In this document: positions 1 through 7,400 of the stretch, one piece after another
How the letters are laid out: each line of letters starts with the position of its first letter
How positions within the stretch are numbered: the first letter of the stretch is position 1
NCBI GenBank assembly: GCA_040004415.1
Contig: JBDUAY010000148.1
Span: forward strand, 1 to 12,324
DNA length: 12,324 nucleotides
Reading direction: 5' to 3'
Origin: JACMLD01 sp040004415
GTDB taxonomy: Bacteria > Bacteroidota > Bacteroidia > Chitinophagales > Chitinophagaceae
The notes under the pieces: model-generated
What the model was told of the DNA's origin: nothing
Databases searched by the model: none
The model's input: the letters and a program-made list of their open reading frames with translations, nothing else
Position numbers and translations under genes: made by a program

Positions 1-2325
1 AGCAAGATCACGATGAATAATAGTATATACAATCACTTCTTCGCCATCATCTGTTACACCCAACTCTTTCCTGATCGAAACCGGTTTGTGCATGCGTTTA
101 CCTGTTGCTAAACCAGACGCGGCATCACGCGGTGAAATAATTTCATCGCCATCTTGAGTGATATCCAGTTCTTTTGTAATGACGAATGGTTTATGCATGC
201 GCTTACCTGTTGGCAAGCCTGATGCGGCATCACGCGGTGAAACAATTTCATCTTCATCTTGTGTAATATCCAGTTCTTTTGTAATGACGAATGGTTTATG
301 CATGCGCTTACCTGTTGGCAAGCCTGATGCGGCATCACGCGGTGAAATAATTTCATCTTCATTTTGTGTAATATCCAATTCTTTTGTAATCACATATGGT
401 TTATGCATGCGCTTACCTGTTGGCAAGCCCGATGCGGCATCACGTGGTGAAACAATTTCATCTTCATCTTGTGTAATATCCAATTCTTTTGTAATCACGT
501 ATGGCTTATGCATGCGCTGTTCCGCAGGTATGCCCATTTCCGCCTCTTGCGCCGGAACCTTAAAATCACTGTATTTAACATTGGCGGGATGTTTTTTTAT
601 CCTGGCTGTATTACTACTGCTATAATCTGTAATGCCATCTCCGTCTACATCGCCTGTTACCAGCGTACCGCGCCCGGATGCCATACTACTTCCAACTTCA
701 CGGGACGTGAGTACTTCCGCATATAATTTGCCGTCGCAACTAACAATATTATTCATGTTTACATCAAAATCTGTATCGCTGACACGATAAGGCTTATGCA
801 TCCTTTTACCACTTGCCATGCCACTTGCTGCATCGCGCGGCGATACCGCATTTATATCCTGGTATTTAATATTAGCGAGATGTTTTCTAGCAGTTGCCGT
901 ACCGTTTCCTGCATCTGCTGCGTTGATTATTTCCACATAGGTTTTATCACCCGCATTAATGATGTAGTTTTCTTTTGTGCTATTGCAGCTTCCACCACTA
1001 ATATCCATTATTTTAAAATCATTTTCTTTATCGCCACTCACTGTTACATCCATTGCAGTAGTACCGGCTTGTGCATTATACTGTCCGGGGGCTATATTGT
1101 TGAAAGCAAAACTTCCGTCGCGGTTTGTCTTTGTGGCCAGGTCATTCCCCCCAGCAATAATGCTTTTTAATTTTACCTCGATGCCCGGTACCGGATCTCC
1201 CGGCATAGCATTGCTTCCACACTGGCTTATTACATTTCCATCCGGCGTTTTATAAACAAACCCGGTAAGATAATTATCAACGGCCTGCAATTGCGTACTA
1301 CCGGCGCCCGGGATCTGTGTACGCAATTCTATTTTTTGGGGCGAGAAAAACAGGGAATCGTTATCGGGGTTATTGCCAGCATTATTTGCCAGCCGGTCAT
1401 TTTTTATATTACTCTTCGTCTTAATTTTTAATACCGCTTGTCCGGGCGCACCCATATCCGGATTATTGCTATTTTGATTATTTCCATTATCATTTACCAA
1501 ACGATCATTCTTTATATTACTTTTCGTCTTAATTTTTAATGGGCGGGCAACAGGATTGTCTGTATCGCCAACAATAGATCGGTAACCATTGCCGGCCAGT
1601 CTGCTTTTCTTATCAGCATTGCCAATAGTAAATTGCAGGCCTGCCGAAGCCTGTATAAATTGATTGGACGCCGTATAATATAAAGGTGTCATTCCCTTTT
1701 CCCTGTCAAAATTATAGTTGACCTGGTCTGTTTGCGTACTAAAATAGCCAGCCGATAATTGTAAACCTACATACGCAGATAAAGCGCATTTTATACCCGC
1801 TCCTGCGCTATATGCCAGGCCGTTTTTATTTTCACCGCTTTGATTTACGTACACATTATTTGTTACACCATTTTCTTTATACAGCACCGCGTATTTTGAC
1901 GGTTCATTCAGCCCATAACCAGCTTTTGCCCAAATATTAAAACTATATTTAGCTGAACCAAATGAAGCAACAGGCCCGATAAGAATATGTGTGCTTTTAA
2001 AAGAAGACGAATTGAATGTTAACTGGGTTGTTGTAAAACGATATTTCTCCGCAATGGATTCACCAATTTCTTTGTATTTGTCGTCTGTTGAGATTGAATT
2101 CAGGTAGCCGATGTATGCGCCCAGGCCAAATCGTACATTGCCATTCCCAAATGAGTAATCCAGGTGGTTGCCAAAATGAATGGCCTTGCCTGCGTGTGCG
2201 GCATTTACATTATTACTGTTTAAGGGAAGTGAAATACCGGCCTCTAAAGAAGTTTGAAAAGATGGTTGGGCGATGAGTACACAAGCACACGATATGCCTG
2301 CACATAGCAAGGTTAGCTTTTTCAT
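1..2325 (-). CDS. Large exported repeat protein with barrel-like N-terminus and Hcp-like tandem repeats (C-terminus outside window)
   Basis: The minus frame stays open from ATG at 2325 to base 1, giving 775 visible residues with no stop, so the gene continues past the left edge. Residues 1-20 form a Sec signal peptide (KK start, hydrophobic core, likely cleavage near IAQ-PSF). Residues 20-240 alternate polar and aromatic stretches rich in Gly, Tyr and Asn, as in Bacteroidota outer-membrane beta-barrel domains. A linker carries LKIKTKSNIKNDRL at 263-276 and 299-312. Residues about 354-420 (PGIEVKLK, NRDGSFAFNNIAPGQY) resemble SdrD-B or carboxypeptidase-regulatory-like folds; Cys369 and Cys447 could pair. 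DVDGDGITD at 559-567 matches a calcium-binding loop. From Met605 a 35-residue unit repeats four times and a fifth diverges. No catalytic motif was seen. Probable role: surface or outer-membrane structural or adhesive protein, by inference. The start was chosen because the signal peptide follows it directly. Confidence 0.85.
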   Translation of the reverse strand, partial: MKKLTLLCAGISCACVLIAQPSFQTSLEAGISLPLNSNNVNAAHAGKAIHFGNHLDYSFGNGNVRFGLGAYIGYLNSISTDDKYKEIGESIAEKYRFTTTQLTFNSSSFKSTHILIGPVASFGSAKYSFNIWAKAGYGLNEPSKYAVLYKENGVTNNVYVNQSGENKNGLAYSAGAGIKCALSAYVGLQLSAGYFSTQTDQVNYNFDREKGMTPLYYTASNQFIQASAGLQFTIGNADKKSRLAGNGYRSIVGDTDNPVARPLKIKTKSNIKNDRLVNDNGNNQNSNNPDMGAPGQAVLKIKTKSNIKNDRLANNAGNNPDNDSLFFSPQKIELRTQIPGAGSTQLQAVDNYLTGFVYKTPDGNVISQCGSNAMPGDPVPGIEVKLKSIIAGGNDLATKTNRDGSFAFNNIAPGQYNAQAGTTAMDVTVSGDKENDFKIMDISGGSCNSTKENYIINAGDKTYVEIINAADAGNGTATARKHLANIKYQDINAVSPRDAASGMASGKRMHKPYRVSDTDFDVNMNNIVSCDGKLYAEVLTSREVGSSMASGRGTLVTGDVDGDGITDYSSSNTARIKKHPANVKYSDFKVPAQEAEMGIPAEQRMHKPYVITKELDITQDEDEIVSPRDAASGLPTGKRMHKPYVITKELDITQNEDEIISPRDAASGLPTGKRMHKPFVITKELDITQDEDEIVSPRDAASGLPTGKRMHKPFVITKELDITQDGDEIISPRDAASGLATGKRMHKPVSIRKELGVTDDGEEVIVYTIIHRDLA
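94..513 (-). repeat. Four tandem 105-bp coding repeats (35 aa each)
   Basis: Four consecutive 105-bp units (409-513, 304-408, 199-303, 94-198) each encode MHKP(Y/F)VITKELDITQ, then an acidic stretch and SPRDAASGL(P/A)TGKR. Neighbouring units in a 191-505 phasing differ at only 6 of 105 bases by direct comparison, so amplification looks recent. A fifth, diverged copy starts at Met745 (93 to 1: MHKPVSIRKELGVTDDGEE). Because the period is a multiple of three, copy-number changes keep the reading frame. Confidence 0.95.
511..900 (-). repeat. Degenerate ancestral modules of the repeat
   Basis: N-terminal to the array, a longer module appears twice about 96 residues apart. The first copy has KHLANIKYQD (from His482) followed by SPRDAASGMASGKR and MHKPY at Met509. 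The second has KHPANVKYSD (from His579) followed by a diverged AEMGIPAEQR and MHKPY at Met605. A third partial copy, TSREVGSSMASGRG around Met548, lies between them just before the DVDGDG loop. The 105-bp array therefore seems to derive from the C-terminal part of a larger module. Confidence 0.7.
1390..1540 (-). repeat. Two-copy 43-bp direct repeat, 108-bp offset
   Basis: Bases 1390-1432 and 1498-1540 are close copies, both encoding LKIKTKSNIKNDRL followed by (A/V)N(N/D). They sit in an Asn-rich linker between the barrel-like domain and the SdrD-B-like domain. The 108-bp offset is 36 codons, so the frame is kept. Function is not evident; it may be a spacer that grew by duplication. Confidence 0.8.
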
Positions 2326-2383
2326 GTTGGTATTGGGTTTATAATAATGAGGGAGGATACGGTAACCCACTAACGTGAAAAAG

Positions 2384-2391
2384 CAAATATT
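2384..2391 (-). promoter_or_regulatory. Weak -7-like box upstream of the repeat protein
   Basis: On the minus strand AATATTTG matches the Bacteroidota -7 consensus TAnnTTTG except at the first base, about 58 nt before the start codon. No convincing TTG element was found about 20 nt further upstream. The 178-bp gap (2326-2503) separates this gene from the lipoprotein gene, so a separate promoter is plausible. No ribosome-binding sequence precedes the ATG. Confidence 0.3.
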
Positions 2392-2503
2392 ATTGAACGA
2401 AATTGTTGATTTTTGGATTTAATGATTGCAGTAATTACTTACGATGATGTATCAAACTAAATCACAAAAGCTCAAAGCCACCAGGGCCGAAATGAAATTA
2501 TCG

Positions 2504-3940
2504 CTAAAGTTCGACGGCTATTTCGTTATCCCAGTTGGCCTTTACACTGAGTTTCTTCGTAATAGCAATCACCTTTTCCGGCTGCTTGTGTTTTCCAAAA
2601 AATTCACCCGTATCCCAAACGCCATTGCCATTGGCATCATATAAAATGCGTATATCATATTCGCCTGGTTTGAAACGCGGGTCACGAAAATCCCTGGTGG
2701 TGAGCTTTGCAGAATACTTCACCACGTCGGCCTGAACCAATTGCAACACTGGTTTTTTGGAAAGATCAATATTATTAAACCGTATACTTACATTGCCGTA
2801 ATCAGCATCTTTCTTTGTTCTGAACCTGAGTGTATCTGTTCTCGGGATTTTACGGCCGCTGCTATCCTCGGCAAATTCTTTATCAACAATCAAATTAAAC
2901 GCCGCGTTCTCCGGCCATTTATAGGAGAGGGTAAGTTTCTTGTTGCTGGTATCTTTTATAAGGCTATAATTTGTGATAGGCTTAAAATTTTCATCTGTAA
3001 ACTGCACCTTCGATGGATCAAATTTTTTCAATGGATCATTAAACGTAAATTTCAGGCTATCAAGTAAATCCTGCTGACCGTTATCAAGGTTTAAAGAGAA
3101 CTTAAGCCGTTTATCTTTTTCTTTTTCCTTCTCTTTCTCGCGATCTGTTTTGCTCGTGGCCGTACGTGAAGTTGTAGTAGCTGTTGGTTTATCCTCGTCT
3201 TTTTCCAGGTATGCATACAGTGTATCTGAAGCATTATGAATTCCAACAGTCACCGGTTTATCAGCAAAACCAAAATATTGCCTTTTGGTAAGGTATTTCT
3301 TTTGACCCCCCTCGTCCTTCAGTGCAAATAAATAAAATACGCCGGGTGGTAAATATCTAAAGTGGAAATTTCCTTGCTTGTCGAGCTTTGCAATGTAACG
3401 CGGCTTTTGCTTTATCAATGCAGAATCATCCCCGCTGCGGTGCAGCATTACTATCAGTGTACTATCTGAATTTCCGGTTTGTGCAATAATCACTTTCCCG
3501 GATAATTCAAGACTGTCTATGTATTTACCAGTGGAAAAAACATACGTGAAATTTTTGATGACATTGCCTTCATTGTTGTCTTTGATAGCACTACCAAAAT
3601 TATATGAGTAGGTTGTATTCGGTTCCAATGTGTCTTTAATTCGTACTGAAACTGTTTTAAGTTTAGATTCAACAACTGGTTCCGATTTTGGCACCGGCGA
3701 CACCACCAGGTTGTCGTGCACATTATCAATCACCACAAATTCATCAAAAGAAAAAACTATTTTTTTCCCGGTAAAATTTAATGTGGAATCGGCCGGGGTC
3801 GAGTTAGTCAGCACTGGCGGTATGGTATCCCGCGGTCCGCCAGATGGCGCGATAGGATTGGCACAACCACCGCCAATAGCTATCGTAATAAAAGCAATAA
3901 CAATAAGGACCAGGAATGATTGAAAGATTTTACCATTCAT
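2504..3940 (-). CDS. Lipoprotein with SbsA-like Ig domain (Big_5 type)
   Basis: A 478-residue lipoprotein. Residues 1-25 are a hydrophobic signal segment ending in a lipobox (IGGG-Cys26), so Cys26 should be lipidated. The following ANPIAPSGGPRDTIPP is a hallmark of a common Bacteroidota lipoprotein family. Residues about 40-138 fit a bacterial Ig-like fold of the Big_5/SbsA type (IPPVL...TP.D, then LEPNTTYSYNFG and a closing YVFSTG). Residues about 143-215 resemble a carboxypeptidase-regulatory-like beta domain (GNFHFRYLPPGVFYLFAL). A highly charged tract (DREKEKEKEKDKR) near residue 265-280 looks like a flexible linker. A second Ig-like region follows, ending in DANGNGVWDTGEF. The role is unknown; cell-envelope location is the firm inference. 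It lies 134 bp downstream of the helicase gene on the same strand and probably has its own promoter. Confidence 0.88.
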   Translation of the reverse strand: MNGKIFQSFLVLIVIAFITIAIGGGCANPIAPSGGPRDTIPPVLTNSTPADSTLNFTGKKIVFSFDEFVVIDNVHDNLVVSPVPKSEPVVESKLKTVSVRIKDTLEPNTTYSYNFGSAIKDNNEGNVIKNFTYVFSTGKYIDSLELSGKVIIAQTGNSDSTLIVMLHRSGDDSALIKQKPRYIAKLDKQGNFHFRYLPPGVFYLFALKDEGGQKKYLTKRQYFGFADKPVTVGIHNASDTLYAYLEKDEDKPTATTTSRTATSKTDREKEKEKEKDKRLKFSLNLDNGQQDLLDSLKFTFNDPLKKFDPSKVQFTDENFKPITNYSLIKDTSNKKLTLSYKWPENAAFNLIVDKEFAEDSSGRKIPRTDTLRFRTKKDADYGNVSIRFNNIDLSKKPVLQLVQADVVKYSAKLTTRDFRDPRFKPGEYDIRILYDANGNGVWDTGEFFGKHKQPEKVIAITKKLSVKANWDNEIAVEL

Positions 3941-3947
3941 AAGGCTG

Positions 3948-3955
3948 CAAACATA
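3948..3955 (-). promoter_or_regulatory. Bacteroidota -7 box (TAnnTTTG) next to lipoprotein start
   Basis: On the minus strand the sequence TATGTTTG is an exact match to the Bacteroidota -7 consensus and lies only 7 nt before the lipoprotein ATG at 3940. If used, the transcript would start at or very close to the start codon. No clear -33 TTG was seen at the expected spacing. Confidence 0.45.
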
Positions 3956-4074
3956 AGTTGTTTCAGGTATTTAGCTGTGCGGGATGTTGCTAATAATGCT
4001 ATAAAATTGAGCTGCATTTCACTTAAAAGCAATGGAACGCGGATGACATGTATTATTTTAAGCCGTAACGGCGC

Positions 4075-7000
4075 TCACACGGTAGTCTCGTCTTCCTCCT
4101 GCGGATGCAATACTACGGCCAGCTTATTTGATTTTACAAAATTGCACCATTCACAATCTGGCTTACCACAACCGGTTTTAAATTCTTTACGTTGTATTTT
4201 CTGCCAGGTATCCGTTATCTGTTCCGTTACTTTATTAATATCGGTTGCACTTACTTCTATCTTCTCTGTTTTATACGCGTCATTCACCGGCTCTATGAAA
4301 TCGAACTCTGTACTAACGACCAGCCAATCATTTGTACGATCGTTATCCAATAATATTTTATAAAACACTGCCTGCCGCCAATAGTCGCCGCCGTTGGGCT
4401 CTCTTTCATTTGGCGAAACAAGTTTCTTTTTTGCATTGGAATATTTGCCGGTTTTATAATCGACAACATTTACCAGTTTGCCATTAAATTCTAATTTATC
4501 AAGCTTGCCGTTAATAGGTATATTTTGAACCGTTACATTGCGCACTGCTTTTTCTGCAATAACAACTTTATTCCAGCGGTTGATGTGGTAATCATAATAA
4601 GCTGGCAATATTTTTTCACCATAATCCGTTTTTAGTTTAAATGCTTCCGCGGTAAAAGCCTCCCGGTTATTTTTCATGTGCCAGTTAAAATCTTCCACCA
4701 ATTCCTGTTTTGCAGGGAAAACATTATTGTTCGCCCTCATCTTTACAAAAAGTCTTTCTATTGCCCAGTGAATAGCGCTACCAAAGGCCATGCTTTCATT
4801 TTTTGCCGCCGGAACCCGTATAAGATTTTGATAGTAAAACTTCAGGGGGCAATCAAGAAAATTATTAAGATGCGTTACGCTAAGCGTATATTTTTTTAGA
4901 ATCTGGTCAATGTATTCGTCTTCCACCAGTTCAATTTCCGGTCTTGCTTTTTCTGCAAACTGTAATAAAAGATAATCGGCCAGTAATACATCCGGTACCT
5001 GTTTTGGCGTAACCGGCAAACTGCTTCCTTCCAGCAATTCAGTAATAAAAGTGCTTTTAGTTTGCTCTTTGTCCTTGTCATCTTTCAATGGATAAGATAC
5101 GTGCAAATGCGTTTTTGCGCGCGTAATGGCTACATAAAAAAGACGCCTGCTTTCTTCCAGATCTGTGGCGTTGCTGTTAACGCTCACTAAATTATCAGGC
5201 AGTTTAAAAGTATATTTTCCGGAGTTGTTGCTATCATCCCAAATATTTTGTGTACAGCCAATTACAAAAACATGTGCATACTCAGATCCTTTGGCGCCAT
5301 GTGCCGTTACCATATTTACGCCTTCGTCACTGGCCGTTAATTTATAGAGTGATATTGGCAGCCGGTTCTTTTTCATCGTTTCCATATCAGTCAGCCATTC
5401 ATCCAGCGTCAATTCAGGATTGCGTTTGTTTTCTTCTTTGAGGTGATTAAAAAAAGCATTTAATACTTGCATCAGCCAGGGTTTCTCAGGATTATCCATA
5501 ATAAAAGAAAGAACGCCTGCCTTTTGTATCACCAGTTCAAGCAATTGCTGCAAAGTGCTGTTACCGGAAGCTTTCAGCAGCTGTTCCATGGTATTGCTGA
5601 CTTCTTTTACTGATTGCCCGTTGGGTTGATTAAACAAATCTGGTTTTGGAATGGACGCTTCGGCCATTAGCCTGCGCAATGAAAAAGTATCTTCTTTGCT
5701 CACGCGGTTTTTGGCATTTACCGTCATACTTAATTTAGCAATTTCTAAAGATGACAAGGTGAAAAAATTGCTGTGCAATAGCTGGAATAAAATATCATCC
5801 GCACTGTACGGTATATATTTTTCACGACTAATCCAGTTAAGAATAAAAAGAATATTTTGAATAAAAGGCAATTGCAATAAATCCACTTTTCTCCTGGTAT
5901 TAACGGCAATCTTTTTTTCTTCCAGCATAGACGAAATAGCGGTTACCTGTGCATGATTGCGGTAAATAATGGCTATCTCTTTTCCACTGATGCCCTGGTT
6001 AATCAACGCTTCTGCCTGTATAGCAATATCAATGGCTTCCTGCGCGGGGTTACTATACTCAGCAATTACAGGCTCAATAGAAATACCCGCCAGGTTTTGG
6101 TTGGATGAAATAAGTGGCTTATCATTTTCAGGCATTACTGTTCGCAAATTATTATGCTTGATTACACGATGTGCCGCAGTAAGTATATCTTGTGTTGAAC
6201 GATAGTTACGAATAAGATCAATCTTGGTAAGATTGGCAGCATATTTTTTTTCAACCTCCACAATGTTTTCCACGTTGGCATCCTGGAAAGAAAAAATACT
6301 CTGGTCGGCATCGCCTACCACAAACAAATTGGGTACATCCCAATAGCCGGTCAGGTATTGAAGCAGTAAGTTTTGCGAGCGGCTGGTATCCTGAAATTCA
6401 TCCACCAAAAAATAAAGAAAACGTTCCTGGTAATCCAGCAGCATATTTCTATTCTTATCAAACGCATCCAGCACCCACAAGATCATATCATCAAAATTGT
6501 AACGGCTTTCAGCGGCCATCATTTCATTGTAGCGCGGATACAAGTTCACCGCTGCCCGCAGCATTTCCATTTTTTCCTTTTCGTCGGCAATAGTTGCAGG
6601 CTTGGGATCGCCGGCATTAAACTCTTTATATTTTCTTTTATAAAAAAATCCTTCTTTGGTGGGCAATCCGTTTATATAAGTATCAATACGTTCATTGAGG
6701 TGCGCAGGCTCCCATGCTTCTTTTTTCATTAAGCTGTACAATGATTTAAGCCGGTCCTTTTCATAATACACTTCCCCCCGAAACCGTTTTAGCGGGTTGT
6801 CTTTTTCAATACTGTCAATAAGTTTATAAAAAAGATCAATTTCCTCCAGGTCACCGATGGGTGCAAGATTCAACTTACCAAAATAAGTAAGGTTGTCCTG
6901 TATTACTTCGTTACAAAAGGAATGGAATGTATGTATCCGTACGTTATATGCGGCGCCACCAATTATTGCAAGCAGGCGGTTGCGCATTTCAATAGCGCCA

Positions 7001-7221
7001 TTGTCTGTATACGTTAAACAAAGAATATTATTTGGATTGGTATCGGTTTGCTGCAATATACTGGCAATACGCAATGCAAGTATCTGCGTTTTACCAGTAC
7101 CAGGACCGGCATTCACCATTACCGGACCCTCAATTGTATCGACGGCTTTACGCTGTTGGTCATTGAGCTTCTTGTATTCCCGGGCAAATTTTTCTGCGAG
7201 CTTTTCCTTTCTATCCTGCAT
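4075..7221 (-). CDS. SF1 UvrD/PcrA-type helicase fused to RecB-like nuclease with Fe-S-type cysteines
   Basis: A 1048-residue ATP-dependent DNA helicase-nuclease, expected to act in the cytoplasm on DNA ends or recombination intermediates. Helicase motifs in order: Q motif LNDQQRKAV (19-27), Walker A AGPGTGKT (Lys44), motif II DEFQD (274-278), motif III GDADQS (303-308), motif V VTAHGAKG (638-645) and motif VI YVAITRAK (Arg701). The C-terminal part from about 785 is a PD-(D/E)XK nuclease: His818 in GSAIHWAIE, Asp908 in GKLDKLEF and Asp921/Lys923 in VVDYKTGK. The 13-residue spacing of the two aspartates matches RecB. Cys791 (FLDCPLKFYY) plus Cys1018, Cys1023 and Cys1026 (CGKPDCEWC) bracket the nuclease like the 4Fe-4S staple of AddB and Cas4. 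All expected residues are present, so it should be active. No separate AddA/AddB partner is in the window. A role in recombination repair is inferred; phage defence is possible but unsupported here. Confidence 0.93.
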   Translation of the reverse strand: MQDRKEKLAEKFAREYKKLNDQQRKAVDTIEGPVMVNAGPGTGKTQILALRIASILQQTDTNPNNILCLTYTDNGAIEMRNRLLAIIGGAAYNVRIHTFHSFCNEVIQDNLTYFGKLNLAPIGDLEEIDLFYKLIDSIEKDNPLKRFRGEVYYEKDRLKSLYSLMKKEAWEPAHLNERIDTYINGLPTKEGFFYKRKYKEFNAGDPKPATIADEKEKMEMLRAAVNLYPRYNEMMAAESRYNFDDMILWVLDAFDKNRNMLLDYQERFLYFLVDEFQDTSRSQNLLLQYLTGYWDVPNLFVVGDADQSIFSFQDANVENIVEVEKKYAANLTKIDLIRNYRSTQDILTAAHRVIKHNNLRTVMPENDKPLISSNQNLAGISIEPVIAEYSNPAQEAIDIAIQAEALINQGISGKEIAIIYRNHAQVTAISSMLEEKKIAVNTRRKVDLLQLPFIQNILFILNWISREKYIPYSADDILFQLLHSNFFTLSSLEIAKLSMTVNAKNRVSKEDTFSLRRLMAEASIPKPDLFNQPNGQSVKEVSNTMEQLLKASGNSTLQQLLELVIQKAGVLSFIMDNPEKPWLMQVLNAFFNHLKEENKRNPELTLDEWLTDMETMKKNRLPISLYKLTASDEGVNMVTAHGAKGSEYAHVFVIGCTQNIWDDSNNSGKYTFKLPDNLVSVNSNATDLEESRRLFYVAITRAKTHLHVSYPLKDDKDKEQTKSTFITELLEGSSLPVTPKQVPDVLLADYLLLQFAEKARPEIELVEDEYIDQILKKYTLSVTHLNNFLDCPLKFYYQNLIRVPAAKNESMAFGSAIHWAIERLFVKMRANNNVFPAKQELVEDFNWHMKNNREAFTAEAFKLKTDYGEKILPAYYDYHINRWNKVVIAEKAVRNVTVQNIPINGKLDKLEFNGKLVNVVDYKTGKYSNAKKKLVSPNEREPNGGDYWRQAVFYKILLDNDRTNDWLVVSTEFDFIEPVNDAYKTEKIEVSATDINKVTEQITDTWQKIQRKEFKTGCGKPDCEWCNFVKSNKLAVVLHPQEEDETTV

Positions 7222-7225
7222 GGCT

Positions 7226-7233
7226 CAAAGATA
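7226..7233 (-). promoter_or_regulatory. Bacteroidota -7 box (TAnnTTTG) next to helicase start
   Basis: On the minus strand TATCTTTG exactly matches the -7 consensus and ends 4 nt before the helicase ATG at 7221, predicting a leaderless or nearly leaderless mRNA. An upstream TTG lies about 15 nt away, shorter than the usual spacing of about 20. It sits in the 179-bp divergent gap shared with the sigma-54 activator. Confidence 0.45.
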
Positions 7234-7400
7234 AGAATTAGCATCCTGCAATGAGTGCCGTCTTATAAGTGGAAATATTTATAGGCTGATAATGAATAAC
7301 TTGGATGTAAAAAACAAAATACCCGCTTAAAAAAGGAAGGTTTCCTCATTTGGGAATAATTTTCAAAATTCTGCGTTATAGCTGTAGAAAATCCAGATTT

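Noticed and set aside
108..362. Minus-strand 84-codon frame within the array
   Set aside because: Out-of-frame reading of the same repeat, lacking any start context or domain.
158..625. Plus-strand open frame with 35-residue repeats antisense to the array
   Set aside because: It is open only because the 105-bp period is a multiple of three; the minus frame runs unbroken for 775 codons with a signal peptide and recognisable domains.
4062..4072. Small inverted repeat GCCG-TAA-CGGC just after the helicase stop
   Set aside because: Stem of four pairs with a 3-base loop and no clear T run; too weak for an intrinsic terminator.
7240..7270. GGCAC...TTGC on the minus strand resembling a sigma-54 promoter before the helicase
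   Set aside because: GG to GC spacing is 8 instead of the required 10 bases.
7334..7346. Inverted repeat AGGAA-GGT-TTCCT in the divergent gap before the activator
   Set aside because: Five-base arms are common by chance in this AT-rich region; no second copy to support an operator.
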